Shown here piece after piece: positions 51,857 through 60,530 of a stretch of DNA of 64,000 nt. Under the pieces are notes generated by a model that saw nothing but the letters and a program-made list of their open reading frames with translations, did no database searches and was not told the DNA's origin. Source of the DNA: Aphodovivens avicola (lineage in GTDB: Bacteria > Actinomycetota > Coriobacteriia > Coriobacteriales > Eggerthellaceae); NCBI GenBank assembly GCA_018712515.1, contig DVGW01000003.1, positions 1-64,000 of the forward strand, read 5' to 3'. Position numbers and translations under genes: made by a program. Each line of letters starts with the position of its first letter. The stretch's first letter is position 1.

Positions 51857-51878
51857 CGTGTATAAACCGATCTTTCGT

Positions 51879-51887
51879 ATTGTACCA
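51879..51887 (-). promoter_or_regulatory. Extended -10 element upstream of the terminator
   Basis: Minus-strand TG-G-TACAAT (TACAAT is the complement of 51879-51884). Transcription would start near 51872 and pass through the terminator before reaching the phosphatidyltransferase gene. Confidence 0.35.
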
Positions 51888-51988
51888 GTTCGGAGAAGCC
51901 GCTTCGCAGGATTGCAAGAGGTTCGCGCAGTTTTCACCATTTGGAAACCATAGGCGCGGCGCGAAACGCGCAACCCCGCCGAACCCGG

Positions 51989-52342
51989 TCACTCCTTGGG
52001 ATGCTCCGGCACCTCGAAGACATCGATCGAGATCTGGCGAGCGGGCGGCGTGTAGGCGGTATCCATCGTCAGGCACGACTTGGGGCATTCGCGCACGCAC
52101 GAGCCGCACTGCACGCACTGGAAGCGGTTGATCGCCCATGTGCGCGCCTTCTTGTCCACCTCGATCGCATGCGTCGGGCAGCGCTTGGCGCAGATGCTGC
52201 ATAGGATGCACACGGCGGTGTCGTTGACGACGTGTCCCTTGAGGCCCGCGGGAGCCGGTTTCACTTGCGCGGGATACTGGATGGTCTCGGGCTTCTTGAA
52301 CAAGCCGCCCAAGGTCATCGTCCCGAGTTTGAAGCTACCCAT
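51989..52342 (-). CDS. echF: Ech hydrogenase ferredoxin-like subunit EchF
   Basis: 117-residue subunit carrying two [4Fe-4S] clusters, with CILCSICAKRCP (Cys45, 48, 51, 55) and CVQCGSCVRECP (Cys76, 79, 82, 86). It would carry electrons from soluble ferredoxin into the complex, like NuoI of complex I. It starts 5 bases after echE and is the last gene of the operon. Confidence 0.92.
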   Translation of the reverse strand: MGSFKLGTMTLGGLFKKPETIQYPAQVKPAPAGLKGHVVNDTAVCILCSICAKRCPTHAIEVDKKARTWAINRFQCVQCGSCVRECPKSCLTMDTAYTPPARQISIDVFEVPEHPKE

Positions 52343-52347
52343 AGCAA

Positions 52348-53436
52348 CTACCTTTCCGTGCAGCTGATGCAGGGGTCGATCGTGAGCACGATCATGTTGA
52401 CGTCGGCGAGGTCGCACCCGGCGAGCGCCTTGGTCATGCCGCCGAGGTTCTGGGACGTGGGCGTGCGCATGCGCATGCGCTCGAGGTACTTGGTGCCGTT
52501 GCCGCGCGCGTAGTAGTAGCATTCGCCGCGCGGCTGCTCGACCACGTTGGAGGACTCGGCGCCGGCTGCAGGAGAGCCCTTCACGGGCACGGCGATATCG
52601 CCGGCGGGGATCTTGGAGATCATCTCCTCGATGATGTCCATCGACTGCAGCACCTCGAGCGCGCGCACCTTCACGCGGGCGTAGCAGTCGCCCTGGGCGT
52701 CCATGATGGGCTGGAAATCGGCGAGGTCGGCGTAGCCGCCGTTGCCGAGGCAGCGCGCGTCGTTGTTGACGTTGGAGGCGCGCGCGAACGGGCCGACCAT
52801 GCTCAGGTCGAGAGCGTCCTGCTGGCTGATGTAGCCGACGCCGACCGTGCGGTTCTTGACCGACGTGTCCTTGAGGAACGCCTTGCAGAGCTGGCCGTAA
52901 TCGTGCTTGATACCCTCGAGGACGCGCTTCATCTCGGCGAACTGCGCATCGTCGATGTCGCGGACCACGCCGCCGACTTTGACGACGGAGAAGATCACGC
53001 GGCCGCCGGTGGTCTTCTCGAAGATGTCGAGCACGCGCTCGCGCAGACGCCAGCAGTGCATGAACAGGCTCTCGAAGCCGAACGCGTCCGCCGCGAGTCC
53101 CATCCACAGGATATGCGAATGGATACGCGAGAGCTCATGCCAGATGACGCGCAGGTACTCGGCGCGTTTGGGGATCTCGACGCCCATGAGGCGCTCGACG
53201 GTCTCGGCGTAGCCCATCGAGTGGCCGAACGCGCAGATGCCGCAAATGCGCTCGGCGACGTAGATGAACTGGTTGTAGTCGCGCGTCTCGACGAGCTTCT
53301 CGAGGCCGCGATGCACGAAGCCGATCTGCGGGATCGCCTCGATGACCTTCTCGTCCTCGACGACGAGGTCGAGGTGAAGCGGCTCGGGCAGCACGGGATG
53401 CTGCGGGCCGAACGGTATGACAGTCGCCTTTCCCAT
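52348..53436 (-). CDS. echE: Ech [NiFe] hydrogenase large subunit EchE
   Basis: 362-residue catalytic subunit. The four nickel-binding cysteines are present: Cys65 and Cys68 in RICGICAFGHS, and Cys356 and Cys359 in DPCISCTER. The protein ends directly after this motif. As in other Ech enzymes there is no C-terminal extension to be cleaved. This distinguishes a true group 4 hydrogenase from the related complex I subunit NuoD, which lacks the cysteines. Maturation (hyp) genes are not in the window. Confidence 0.94.
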   Translation of the reverse strand: MGKATVIPFGPQHPVLPEPLHLDLVVEDEKVIEAIPQIGFVHRGLEKLVETRDYNQFIYVAERICGICAFGHSMGYAETVERLMGVEIPKRAEYLRVIWHELSRIHSHILWMGLAADAFGFESLFMHCWRLRERVLDIFEKTTGGRVIFSVVKVGGVVRDIDDAQFAEMKRVLEGIKHDYGQLCKAFLKDTSVKNRTVGVGYISQQDALDLSMVGPFARASNVNNDARCLGNGGYADLADFQPIMDAQGDCYARVKVRALEVLQSMDIIEEMISKIPAGDIAVPVKGSPAAGAESSNVVEQPRGECYYYARGNGTKYLERMRMRTPTSQNLGGMTKALAGCDLADVNMIVLTIDPCISCTER

Positions 53437-53439
53437 GCC

Positions 53440-54237
53440 CTACTCGCCTTCCTTCGTCTCGGCGCCCGACGCTTCCGCCGCCTGCTTGGCGGCCTTCGCC
53501 GCCATCGCGGCGCGCACCTTGGCCGCCTTCTCCGGATCCATGCCCTTGAGCTTCTCCTCCAGCTCGCGCTCCTTGTCGGACAAGGTGCCCAGGGCCTCCT
53601 GCTCGGCCTTCTTCTCCACCTTGAAGCTCGCGTTGGCCACCTGTGCCTTGCGCGCCTTCGCGGCCATGGCCGCCCTCACGCGCGCGACCTTCTCGGGATC
53701 CATGCCCTTGAGCTTCTCCTCGACTCCCTCGGCGGAGGGCTTGATGAGCTCGCCGTCGCCCTTGGGCTGCAGCTTGGCGCCGGGATGGTCCACGACGTAG
53801 GCGGCGTTGGCGGCAGCGGCCTTCTTGGCGCGCTCGGCCTTCGCGATCGCCGCGGCGCGGGCCTTCTCGCGGGCGGCCTTCTGGGCCGGCGAGATGATTG
53901 TCATCGGCTCGCTTTGCGCAAGCGCGTAGAAGTTGCCGCCGAAGTCGATGGCGATGTCGCGGATGTCGACGCCGAACAGGTCGTGGACCTCGTTCTCGAA
54001 GACGAAAGCCGCGAAGAAGTCGTCGCTGATGCTGGGCACCGCGTCGTTTTTGGTGACGTGCTCGATCTTGTTGTTCTGCAGGACGCCGTCCTTCATGAAC
54101 GAGTAGATGAGGTCGATGCCCTCTTCGGTGTTGACCGCCATGAGCTGGACGAAACGCCATCCGTCGGCTTTGCGGCTATGCGCCATCTCGGTGATGCCGT
54201 CGATGGCGGTGATCAGGTACTCGGTCTTAAGCGCCAC
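53440..54237 (-). CDS. echD: Ech hydrogenase subunit EchD with repeat-bearing C-terminal tail
   Basis: Residues 1-115 match the EchD/NuoC 30-kDa domain (FVFENEVHDLFGVDIRDIAIDF is diagnostic, here in parts ENEVHDLFG and AIDFGG). Residues 116-265 form an unusual Ala/Lys/Glu-rich, probably helical tail with two near-identical 23-residue repeats (173-195 and 227-249). Each repeat begins EEKLKGMDPEK and ends VRAAMAAKA. EchD is normally about 120-150 residues, so the tail nearly doubles it. It sits between echC and echE with 3-4 base gaps. Confidence 0.88.
   Translation of the reverse strand: MALKTEYLITAIDGITEMAHSRKADGWRFVQLMAVNTEEGIDLIYSFMKDGVLQNNKIEHVTKNDAVPSISDDFFAAFVFENEVHDLFGVDIRDIAIDFGGNFYALAQSEPMTIISPAQKAAREKARAAAIAKAERAKKAAAANAAYVVDHPGAKLQPKGDGELIKPSAEGVEEKLKGMDPEKVARVRAAMAAKARKAQVANASFKVEKKAEQEALGTLSDKERELEEKLKGMDPEKAAKVRAAMAAKAAKQAAEASGAETKEGE
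53491..53721 (-). repeat. Two-copy 69-bp direct repeat in echD
   Basis: Copies at 53653-53721 and 53491-53559 encode the two 23-residue repeats, identical at 21 of 23 amino acids by eye (V-A-R versus A-A-K differences). High similarity at DNA level suggests a fairly recent internal duplication. Confidence 0.75.
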
Positions 54238-54241
54238 GTGT

Positions 54242-54685
54242 TCACGCCCCTTTCTTGGCGGCGGCTAGCGCCTTGCTCTTCTCGTCGAGGATGCCCACGG
54301 CCTGCACGACGGCGTCGATGATGGCCTCGGGACGCACGGCGCACCCGGGCGCGTAGACGTCGACGGGGATGGCCTTGTCGACGCCGCCGATGACGTTGTA
54401 GCAGTCATGGAAGATGCCGCCCGTGCAGGCGCAGATGCCGCACGCCACGACGACCTTCGGCTCGACCATCTGGTTGTAGATCTCCTTGACGACCTCGATG
54501 TTGCGCTCGTTGACGCTTCCGGTCACCAGGAAGATGTCGGCATGCTTGGGGTTGCCGGTGTTGATGACGCCGAAGCGCTCGGCATCGTAGCCGGGGCACA
54601 GCGCCGCCAGCACCTCGATGTCGCAGCCGTTGCAGCTCGACGCGTCGTAGTGGATAACCCACGGTGATTTCGATGCGAATGCCAT
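54242..54685 (-). CDS. echC: Ech hydrogenase small subunit EchC
   Basis: 147-residue subunit homologous to NuoB, carrying the proximal [4Fe-4S] cluster. Cysteine ligands lie in SCNGCDIE (Cys18, Cys21), ACGICACTGG (about Cys82) and APGCAVRPEAI (Cys115). It passes electrons to the NiFe site in EchE. Confidence 0.93.
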   Translation of the reverse strand: MAFASKSPWVIHYDASSCNGCDIEVLAALCPGYDAERFGVINTGNPKHADIFLVTGSVNERNIEVVKEIYNQMVEPKVVVACGICACTGGIFHDCYNVIGGVDKAIPVDVYAPGCAVRPEAIIDAVVQAVGILDEKSKALAAAKKGA

Positions 54686-54695
54686 GTGCCGCTCC

Positions 54696-55565
54696 TTACA
54701 GGTACATCAGGACGCCGATGTTCACGCCGCCGGCGACGAGCGCGACGATCCACGCGGAGGACAGCAGCGCCTGCCATTTGACGCGGGCGAAGTTGTTGTC
54801 GATCCAGATCTCCAGGAAGTACGCGGCCAGCGCCACGACGACGCCGAGCACGATGGAGACCGGGTTCCCCCAGACGAAGAACATGCCGACCCAGCCGAGG
54901 AACAGCACGCTCTCGCACCAGTGCATGATCTCCACCTTGGCGAGCGTGGGGCCGCTCATCTCGGTGGTGATGCCCTTGACGAGCTCCTGGTGGGCATGAT
55001 GCGAGTACGACAGGTCGAACGGGGACTTGCGCAGCTTGATGGTGAGGATGAACACAAAGCCCAGGAACACCAGCCAGATGGTCGTGATGACGGGCACGTC
55101 GACGTCGAAGACCGCCGCGACGTTGAAGCTGCCCGTCGCCAGGAAGAACGCGACGGCCATCAGGAGCACCATCGGCTCGTACGCCATCACCTGCATGGTC
55201 TCGCGCTCTGCTCCCACCTCGGCGTACGGGCTGCGTGAGCTGTACGCGGCGATGATGAACAAAAAGCTCGAGAGCGTGATGATGAAGATGCACAGGAGCA
55301 GGTTGCCGCCGGTGAAGAAGATGCCGCCGGCGACGATCGCGAACAGCAGCGCGAACGTCACGTAGACGCCTTCGGAGGAGTTGACGGCCACATGGTCCTT
55401 CTCGAGCAGCTTGCGCACGTCGTAGTACGGCTGGAGGATCGGCGGGCCGACGCGGCCCTGCATGCGGGCGCTGATCTTGCGGTCGAGTCCGGCGAGCAGG
55501 CAGCCGACGATCGGAGCGAGCACCGCGAAGACGATGCACCCTATCACAGTGATGAGAATCTGCAT
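54696..55565 (-). CDS. echB: Ech hydrogenase membrane subunit EchB
   Basis: 289-residue multi-span membrane protein homologous to NuoH. Motifs GLDRKISARMQGRVGPPILQP (split: LDRKISARMQ and GRVGPPILQP), AYSSRSPYAEVGAERE and SPFDLSYSHHAHQELVKG link the quinone-site region of complex I to the hydrogenase module. Eight helices expected. It anchors the soluble arm and joins the ion pathway. Confidence 0.93.
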   Translation of the reverse strand: MQILITVIGCIVFAVLAPIVGCLLAGLDRKISARMQGRVGPPILQPYYDVRKLLEKDHVAVNSSEGVYVTFALLFAIVAGGIFFTGGNLLLCIFIITLSSFLFIIAAYSSRSPYAEVGAERETMQVMAYEPMVLLMAVAFFLATGSFNVAAVFDVDVPVITTIWLVFLGFVFILTIKLRKSPFDLSYSHHAHQELVKGITTEMSGPTLAKVEIMHWCESVLFLGWVGMFFVWGNPVSIVLGVVVALAAYFLEIWIDNNFARVKWQALLSSAWIVALVAGGVNIGVLMYL

Positions 55566-55583
55566 GTTCCCTCACGCTCCTTA

Positions 55584-57506
55584 TCAGAACAACCCGGCGG
55601 CGAACAGGGCCGCGAAGACGTACAGTGCGATGATGAAGACGCTGCAGGCGACGGTGCCGAAGATATCGAGCCGCTGCTCGCCGAGCCAATCCTTCATGTA
55701 CCAGTTGCGGGCGGTGGCCTGCGTGACGCCGGAAAGCGAGTTCTTGAACGTGCGGTTGTTGTTGTCGACGCTCACGCCGGCCAGGTACACATCGACCTTG
55801 CGCGCGGTGGAGTGGCCCAGGCCGGCGAAGATCACGATGATCATCAGGATGACGGCGACGCCGGCGATGATCAGGTTGTCGAAGCTGATCGGGAACGACA
55901 GGCTGCCGTAGACGACGTAGAGGTAGGGCTCGACCAGGTTGAGCGAGATGAGCGGCAGGCCGACGCAGCCGAGCGCGATGAGGACCGCCATCAGCATGAT
56001 CGGGATCCACTCGCTTGTGTGCACCGACAGCTCGACGTTGCGCGACTGGCCCGCGATTCCGGCGAGCTTGCCCATCCACTTGGCCCAGAACATGAACGTC
56101 ACGGCGGAGCCGAACGCGAGCAGGAGGACGAGGATGACGTTGCCCGCCTCGGTGAAGGCCTGCAGCGTCGCCCACTTGGCGATCAGCATGCCGAAAGGCG
56201 CGATGAACATCGTCATGATGCCGAGCATCATGAAGCGTGCGAGGCTGGGCATGCGGTCGAACAGCAGATCCATATCCTCGATGTCGCGGCTGCCGATGTG
56301 ATGCTCGGCGGTGCCGACGCACAGGAACAGCAGCGACTTGGCGATGGCGTGGAACAGGATCAGGAACGTCGCGGCCCAGACCGCCTCGGGCGTGCCGACG
56401 CCGGCGCAGGCCGTGATCAGGCCGAGGTTGGCGATCGTCGAGTACGCGAGGACGCGCTTGGCGTTGCTCTGCGTGATCGCGAGGGCGGAGCAGACGAGGA
56501 ACGTGAGTCCGCCGACGAACATGAGCATGCCGCCCGGAATCGGGCAGACGGCGAGGACAGGAGCCAGCTTAACGAGCAGGAACACGCCGGCCTTGACCAT
56601 CGTCGAGGAATGGAGCAGCGCGCTCGTGGGCGTCGGAGCCACCATGGCGCCCAGCAGCCAGGTGTAGAACGGCATCTGCGCCGCCTTGGTGATGCCCGCG
56701 AACGCGAAGGCGGTGACGGCGAGCACGGCGATCTGCGGGACCAGCTGCCCCATCGCCAAAAACTCGGCGAGCGAGAGCGTCCCCATGGTGAGCACGCAGA
56801 CGAACAAGCCGATCAAAAACGAGATGCCGCCGAGCAGGTTCATGATGATCTGGCGGAACGCGTTGCGGATGGCCTCCTCGGTGCGCGTGTAGGCGATGAG
56901 GAGGAACGAGCACAGCGTCGTGACCTCCCAGCCGGTGAACAGCCACGTCATGTGGTCGGCGAAGACGATGACGTACATGGCGGAGAGGAAGACGAACATC
57001 AGCGCGAAGAAGGTCGGTCGGCGGTCGAGCGCGCCTTCGGGCTCATGCGCCTGGAAATCCTCCATGTAGCCGAGCGCGTAGACGCAGATCGCGGAGCCGA
57101 TGACGCCGATGATGAACACCATGAGCAGCGTCAGCTGGTCGTAGTACAGCGGAGTGGCGACCTCGATGCCATGAGCGAAGTTCAGCTCGAAGACGAGCGA
57201 GCCGATCAGCTGCACGACGGCGAGGACGATCGCGAGGGGGTTTTTGTACTTCGCGCCGAAGCAGATCACCGTGATGGCGACGACGATGCCGACGATCGTG
57301 CATATGCCGTCGACTATCGGGGATGAGAATTCGAAGTACACCGGAGACGCCCCGTTGAGCCCAACCGCCACCAGCCAGATTGAAGCAAGGCCGATGACAA
57401 GCGAGGCGGCGACCACCACCACGTTGCGCGCCGCGTTGTTGCGGACGGCGAGCAGAATGGCGGCGATGACCAACGGGAACACGATCAAGAACCCGAGCAT
57501 CGTCAC
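55584..57506 (-). CDS. echA: Ech hydrogenase ion-pumping subunit EchA
   Basis: 640-residue NuoL/MrpA-type antiporter-like subunit with about 16 membrane helices. Conserved GWE (TGWEVTTLCSFLLIAYTR region), KAAQMPFYTWLLGAMVAPTPTSALLHSSTMVKAG (split across residues about 270-300) and a HAIAKSLLFL histidine/lysine motif mark the ion channel. The GTG start at 57506 is preceded by GGAGGGG; an ATG two codons later is the alternative. First gene of echABCDEF. Confidence 0.94.
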   Translation of the reverse strand: MTMLGFLIVFPLVIAAILLAVRNNAARNVVVVAASLVIGLASIWLVAVGLNGASPVYFEFSSPIVDGICTIVGIVVAITVICFGAKYKNPLAIVLAVVQLIGSLVFELNFAHGIEVATPLYYDQLTLLMVFIIGVIGSAICVYALGYMEDFQAHEPEGALDRRPTFFALMFVFLSAMYVIVFADHMTWLFTGWEVTTLCSFLLIAYTRTEEAIRNAFRQIIMNLLGGISFLIGLFVCVLTMGTLSLAEFLAMGQLVPQIAVLAVTAFAFAGITKAAQMPFYTWLLGAMVAPTPTSALLHSSTMVKAGVFLLVKLAPVLAVCPIPGGMLMFVGGLTFLVCSALAITQSNAKRVLAYSTIANLGLITACAGVGTPEAVWAATFLILFHAIAKSLLFLCVGTAEHHIGSRDIEDMDLLFDRMPSLARFMMLGIMTMFIAPFGMLIAKWATLQAFTEAGNVILVLLLAFGSAVTFMFWAKWMGKLAGIAGQSRNVELSVHTSEWIPIMLMAVLIALGCVGLPLISLNLVEPYLYVVYGSLSFPISFDNLIIAGVAVILMIIVIFAGLGHSTARKVDVYLAGVSVDNNNRTFKNSLSGVTQATARNWYMKDWLGEQRLDIFGTVACSVFIIALYVFAALFAAGLF

Positions 57507-57839
57507 AAGGACCCCTCCTTACCTTCCCATTTGCACATCGATCGGACAGGCGGCTTGGCGGCAAGCTGTTCGGACGAGAAGGCGCCGTCCAAGTCGCACC
57601 GTGACAGAACCAGACGAAGGCGCGCATGACGCCTTCGATCGCTTTACTTTAGCAAAGAGGTTGGTTTGCAAGTCCGACCGCCACGAGGCAGGACGTTTTT
57701 GCTCGGTGAAGGGTTTGATTTGGGAAAACCGACGATATGAACGGCGTCGCATGCGGGGCGAACGGCAGATGCGCTGATAGCAGCACGGGAGGTGCCAGGC
57801 ATAGCAAAAGGCCGGACTCACGTCCGGCCTTTCGAATTC
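57507..57839 (-). other. Leader and promoter region of the ech operon
   Basis: 333 bases with no supported gene. On the minus strand it holds TGC-TAAAGT, an extended -10-like element (complement of 57646-57651), a GAAGGCG/CGCCTTC hairpin (57616-57636) in the predicted leader, and the GGAGGGG ribosome-binding site of echA. Distal to it is the tRNA terminator. Confidence 0.4.
57807..57832 (-). terminator. Terminator of tRNA-Pro
   Basis: AAAGGCCGGAC and GTCCGGCCTTT arms around a 4-base loop; on the minus strand it is followed by TTTTGCT. It begins 8 bases after the encoded CCA end. Confidence 0.8.
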
Positions 57840-57916
<77 letters not shown>

Positions 57917-57943
57917 TTGGTGCGTCTCTCAACGCAAGGAAGA

Positions 57944-57972
57944 ACTATACCCGATGCATAAGCCCAATGCAA
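57944..57972 (-). promoter_or_regulatory. Promoter of tRNA-Pro
   Basis: Minus strand TTGCAT (complement of 57967-57972), 17-base spacer, TATAGT (complement of 57944-57949). Start expected about 20 bases upstream of the mature 5' end. Confidence 0.8.
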
Positions 57973-58085
57973 GAAGTTTTTTCATATCGCCATCCTTGAT
58001 GATTGGCAGCAGCGGTAGAAACCATGAGGAAGGGTGAATTCTTACCCAAACCGTCCAATTCCGCGTTGATAGTTGCAACTTTCAA

Positions 58086-59300
58086 TTACGAACGCGTTGA
58101 GCCGCGCAATGCAAGCGCCTGGTCGAGGATGCGATCGGCCAATTCGCGCTTGGACATAAGCGGCAGGTCGAGGGATCCATCGGCGAGGACGAGCGTCGCC
58201 TGGTTGTCGTCGGTTCCGAAGGCGACGCCCTCCCCTACGCGGTTCGCCACGATGAAGTCGGCGTGCTTGGAGACGAGCTTGCGCTGCGCGTTGGCGACGA
58301 CGTCGTCCGTTTCGGCGGCGAAGCCGACGACGATCTGATCATCGCGCTTGCGCGCGGCGAGCGTCGCAAGGATGTCGGGATTCTCGACGAGCTCGATGCG
58401 GGACAGCAGATCCGCGTCGTCAGATGAACTCTTCTTGAGCTTGTGGTCAACGGGCGCAGCAGGGCGCATGTCGGCGACGGCGGCGGTGAACACCGCGATG
58501 TCGCAACGCTCGAACGGATCGCTTGCGGACTCGAGCATCTCGCATGCGGTGCGCACCGGCACGCGATCCACGCCCGCGGGAGCATCGAGTGCGACCGGGC
58601 CGGACGCAAGCGTCACCTTCGCCCCGCGCGCCGCAGCGGCCTCGGCGACGGCGTAGCCCATCTTCCCCGACGACCGGTTGGTGATGAAGCGGACGGGATC
58701 GATCGGCTCCTCGGTGGGACCGGCGGTCACGAGCACGTGCATGCCCTCGAGATCGCGTCGCGCCTCTCCTTCGAGCGTCTCCAGGACGCAGTCGACGATA
58801 TCCTCGATCTCGGCAAGGCGCCCGCGGCCGACGTCGCCGCATGCGAGATAGCCCGAGCCCGCCTCGACGATGCGCGTCCCGCGTCGCGCAAGGGTGCTGA
58901 GGTTCTCCTGCGTTGCGGCCGCTTCATACATATGAACGTTCATTGCCGGCGCGACGACCAAAGGCGCCGTGCACGCGAGCGCGGTCGTGGTCAGCAAATC
59001 GTCGGCGATCCCGTGGGCGATCTTCGCCACGACATTTGCCGTGCAGGGGGCGATCAGGAACAGATCGGCCTCCTCGGCCAGCGAGATATGGTGGATCGGA
59101 TCGGAGGGATCGTCGAACAGTCCGACCGCGACCGGCTCGTGCGTGAGCGAGCGGAACGTGAGAGGATCGATGAAATGCGTGGCGTGCTCGGTCATGACGA
59201 CCTTCACGCGCAGGCCGCGTTTCTGCAGTGCGCGGACGATCTCGGCGGACTTGTACGCGGCGATGCAGCCGGTGACGCCGATGAGCACGGTTTTCTGCAT
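58086..59300 (-). CDS. coaBC: Bifunctional phosphopantothenoylcysteine decarboxylase / synthase
   Basis: Coenzyme A biosynthesis enzyme. The 404 residues contain the N-terminal flavoprotein CoaC (GVTGCIAAYKSAEIVRAL, catalytic His in IHHISLA, PAMNVHMYE, ACGDVGRGRLAE) and the C-terminal CoaB (VTAGPTEEPIDPVRFITNRSSGKMG split over about residues 190-215, ADMRPA, GFAAETDD). Both halves are intact. Separate transcription unit from hemH, 48 bases apart. Confidence 0.95.
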   Translation of the reverse strand: MQKTVLIGVTGCIAAYKSAEIVRALQKRGLRVKVVMTEHATHFIDPLTFRSLTHEPVAVGLFDDPSDPIHHISLAEEADLFLIAPCTANVVAKIAHGIADDLLTTTALACTAPLVVAPAMNVHMYEAAATQENLSTLARRGTRIVEAGSGYLACGDVGRGRLAEIEDIVDCVLETLEGEARRDLEGMHVLVTAGPTEEPIDPVRFITNRSSGKMGYAVAEAAAARGAKVTLASGPVALDAPAGVDRVPVRTACEMLESASDPFERCDIAVFTAAVADMRPAAPVDHKLKKSSSDDADLLSRIELVENPDILATLAARKRDDQIVVGFAAETDDVVANAQRKLVSKHADFIVANRVGEGVAFGTDDNQATLVLADGSLDLPLMSKRELADRILDQALALRGSTRS

Positions 59301-59348
59301 GGAACCCTCCTACGGATCCGCGGGTCAACGTGGTGACGAAACGGCGTG

Positions 59349-60359
59349 TCAGACGAGGCGATCCTCGATGACGTCGCACAGCACGCGCACATGGGCCTTG
59401 CTCTTGCCGAGGCAGGGAACGTAGACGAAACAGCCTGTGTCGGTGGGATGCCCCGCCGCCCTCCTGCGGTCGAGATACTCCGGCTCCAAAACGCGCTTGA
59501 TATCATACAGCGTTTCGAGGCAGTCGACGGCGAAGTTGGGGCACACGACGAACACGCGCCCGCCGCCGACGTCCGCCCACCGCGCGAGCGTGTCGGCCGT
59601 GCTCGGAGCGAGCCAGTCGCGATCCTTGTCGAACCGGCATTGGTAGGCGATGGTCCATCGATCTCGTGCGAGGCCGAGCTCCTCGGCGATGCGCAGGCTC
59701 GATGCCCCGGACTGCAGCTCGTAGCGATCTCCCGCCTCGATATCGGCCAGGGGAATCGAATGGTAGGAGAACAGCAGGCGGTCGTCGCTTTGGGGATCGA
59801 AACCCGCGTGGCGGATCGAAGCGGCGATCGCGCGCAGGTACGTCGGATTGGCATGGTAGTCCTCGACGAACTCGACTGAGTCGCGGAACCGCGAAAGCCT
59901 GACGGCCGAGGCGACCTCATCCCTCACCGCACCGGTGGTCGAGTACGCACTCTGCGGATACAGGGGCAGAACCACGACGCGATCGCATCCGCTTTTGCGG
60001 AACGCGCGGATCGATTCCCCCACCCGCGGCTCGCTGAAGCTCATCGCAACGCGCACGGAAACGTCGAAACCGCGCGCCGCGAGCTCCTCGCCCACGTCCC
60101 GCGCGAGCGCATCGTGCGCCACCGTTGAAGGCGAGCCTTCGTCGGTCCAGATCAAAGCATACTTTTCAGCCGATGCCTTACCCCGTTTGGGGAGGATGAG
60201 CAGATGGAGGATCCACCACCACACGATGCGGTTCATGGGCGCGATACGGCGGTGCATGAGGAATCGCGACAGAAACGACCGGACCGCGCGAGGAGTCGGC
60301 GCGGAGGGAGTGCCCGTATTGACGAGCAGCACGCCCGTTTTCGAAGAAGTCGCCACCAT
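59349..60359 (-). CDS. hemH: Ferrochelatase
   Basis: Inserts ferrous iron into a porphyrin. In Actinobacteria the family acts mainly on coproporphyrin III (CpfC). The 336 residues carry VNTGTP at the start, VLPLYPQ and the metal-binding SYHSIP histidine, and QCRFDKDRDWLAPS near the C-terminal half, where most relatives read Q-S-R. Start 60359 follows GGGAGG. A longer frame adds 29 Gly/Arg-rich residues without support. No other heme genes are in the window. Confidence 0.92.
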   Translation of the reverse strand: MVATSSKTGVLLVNTGTPSAPTPRAVRSFLSRFLMHRRIAPMNRIVWWWILHLLILPKRGKASAEKYALIWTDEGSPSTVAHDALARDVGEELAARGFDVSVRVAMSFSEPRVGESIRAFRKSGCDRVVVLPLYPQSAYSTTGAVRDEVASAVRLSRFRDSVEFVEDYHANPTYLRAIAASIRHAGFDPQSDDRLLFSYHSIPLADIEAGDRYELQSGASSLRIAEELGLARDRWTIAYQCRFDKDRDWLAPSTADTLARWADVGGGRVFVVCPNFAVDCLETLYDIKRVLEPEYLDRRRAAGHPTDTGCFVYVPCLGKSKAHVRVLCDVIEDRLV

Positions 60360-60530
60360 CCACCTCCCATCGACGATGCGGCCAGAGCCATCAACGAAAG
60401 CCCCACCGAAACGGCCGGGTCCGAAACGGCCGGGCTGCGGCTGCACCCAGAGGCTCCCCCCTCAGTGTATTCCCTGTCGCGTGCTTGGCGGAACCCGTTG
60501 CGAGAAGTTTACCCGATCACCATGAAGCGG
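60360..60530 (-). other. hemH upstream region with tandem repeat and possible promoter
   Basis: Contains two tandem copies of CCGAAACGGCCGGG (60406-60419 and 60421-60434). A possible minus-strand promoter is TTGTAA (complement of 60531-60536) with TAAACT (complement of 60506-60511), spacer 19. The -35 overlaps the rluD stop codon. Confidence 0.35.

Noticed and set aside
55392..57326. 644-codon plus-strand frame opposite echA-echB
   Set aside because: Asp/Glu/His-rich shadow typical of the complement of membrane-protein genes in high-GC DNA.
57519..57821. 100-codon minus-strand frame between the tRNA and echA
   Set aside because: Arg/Cys-rich, no ribosome-binding site or homology; it overlaps the tRNA terminator and the ech leader.
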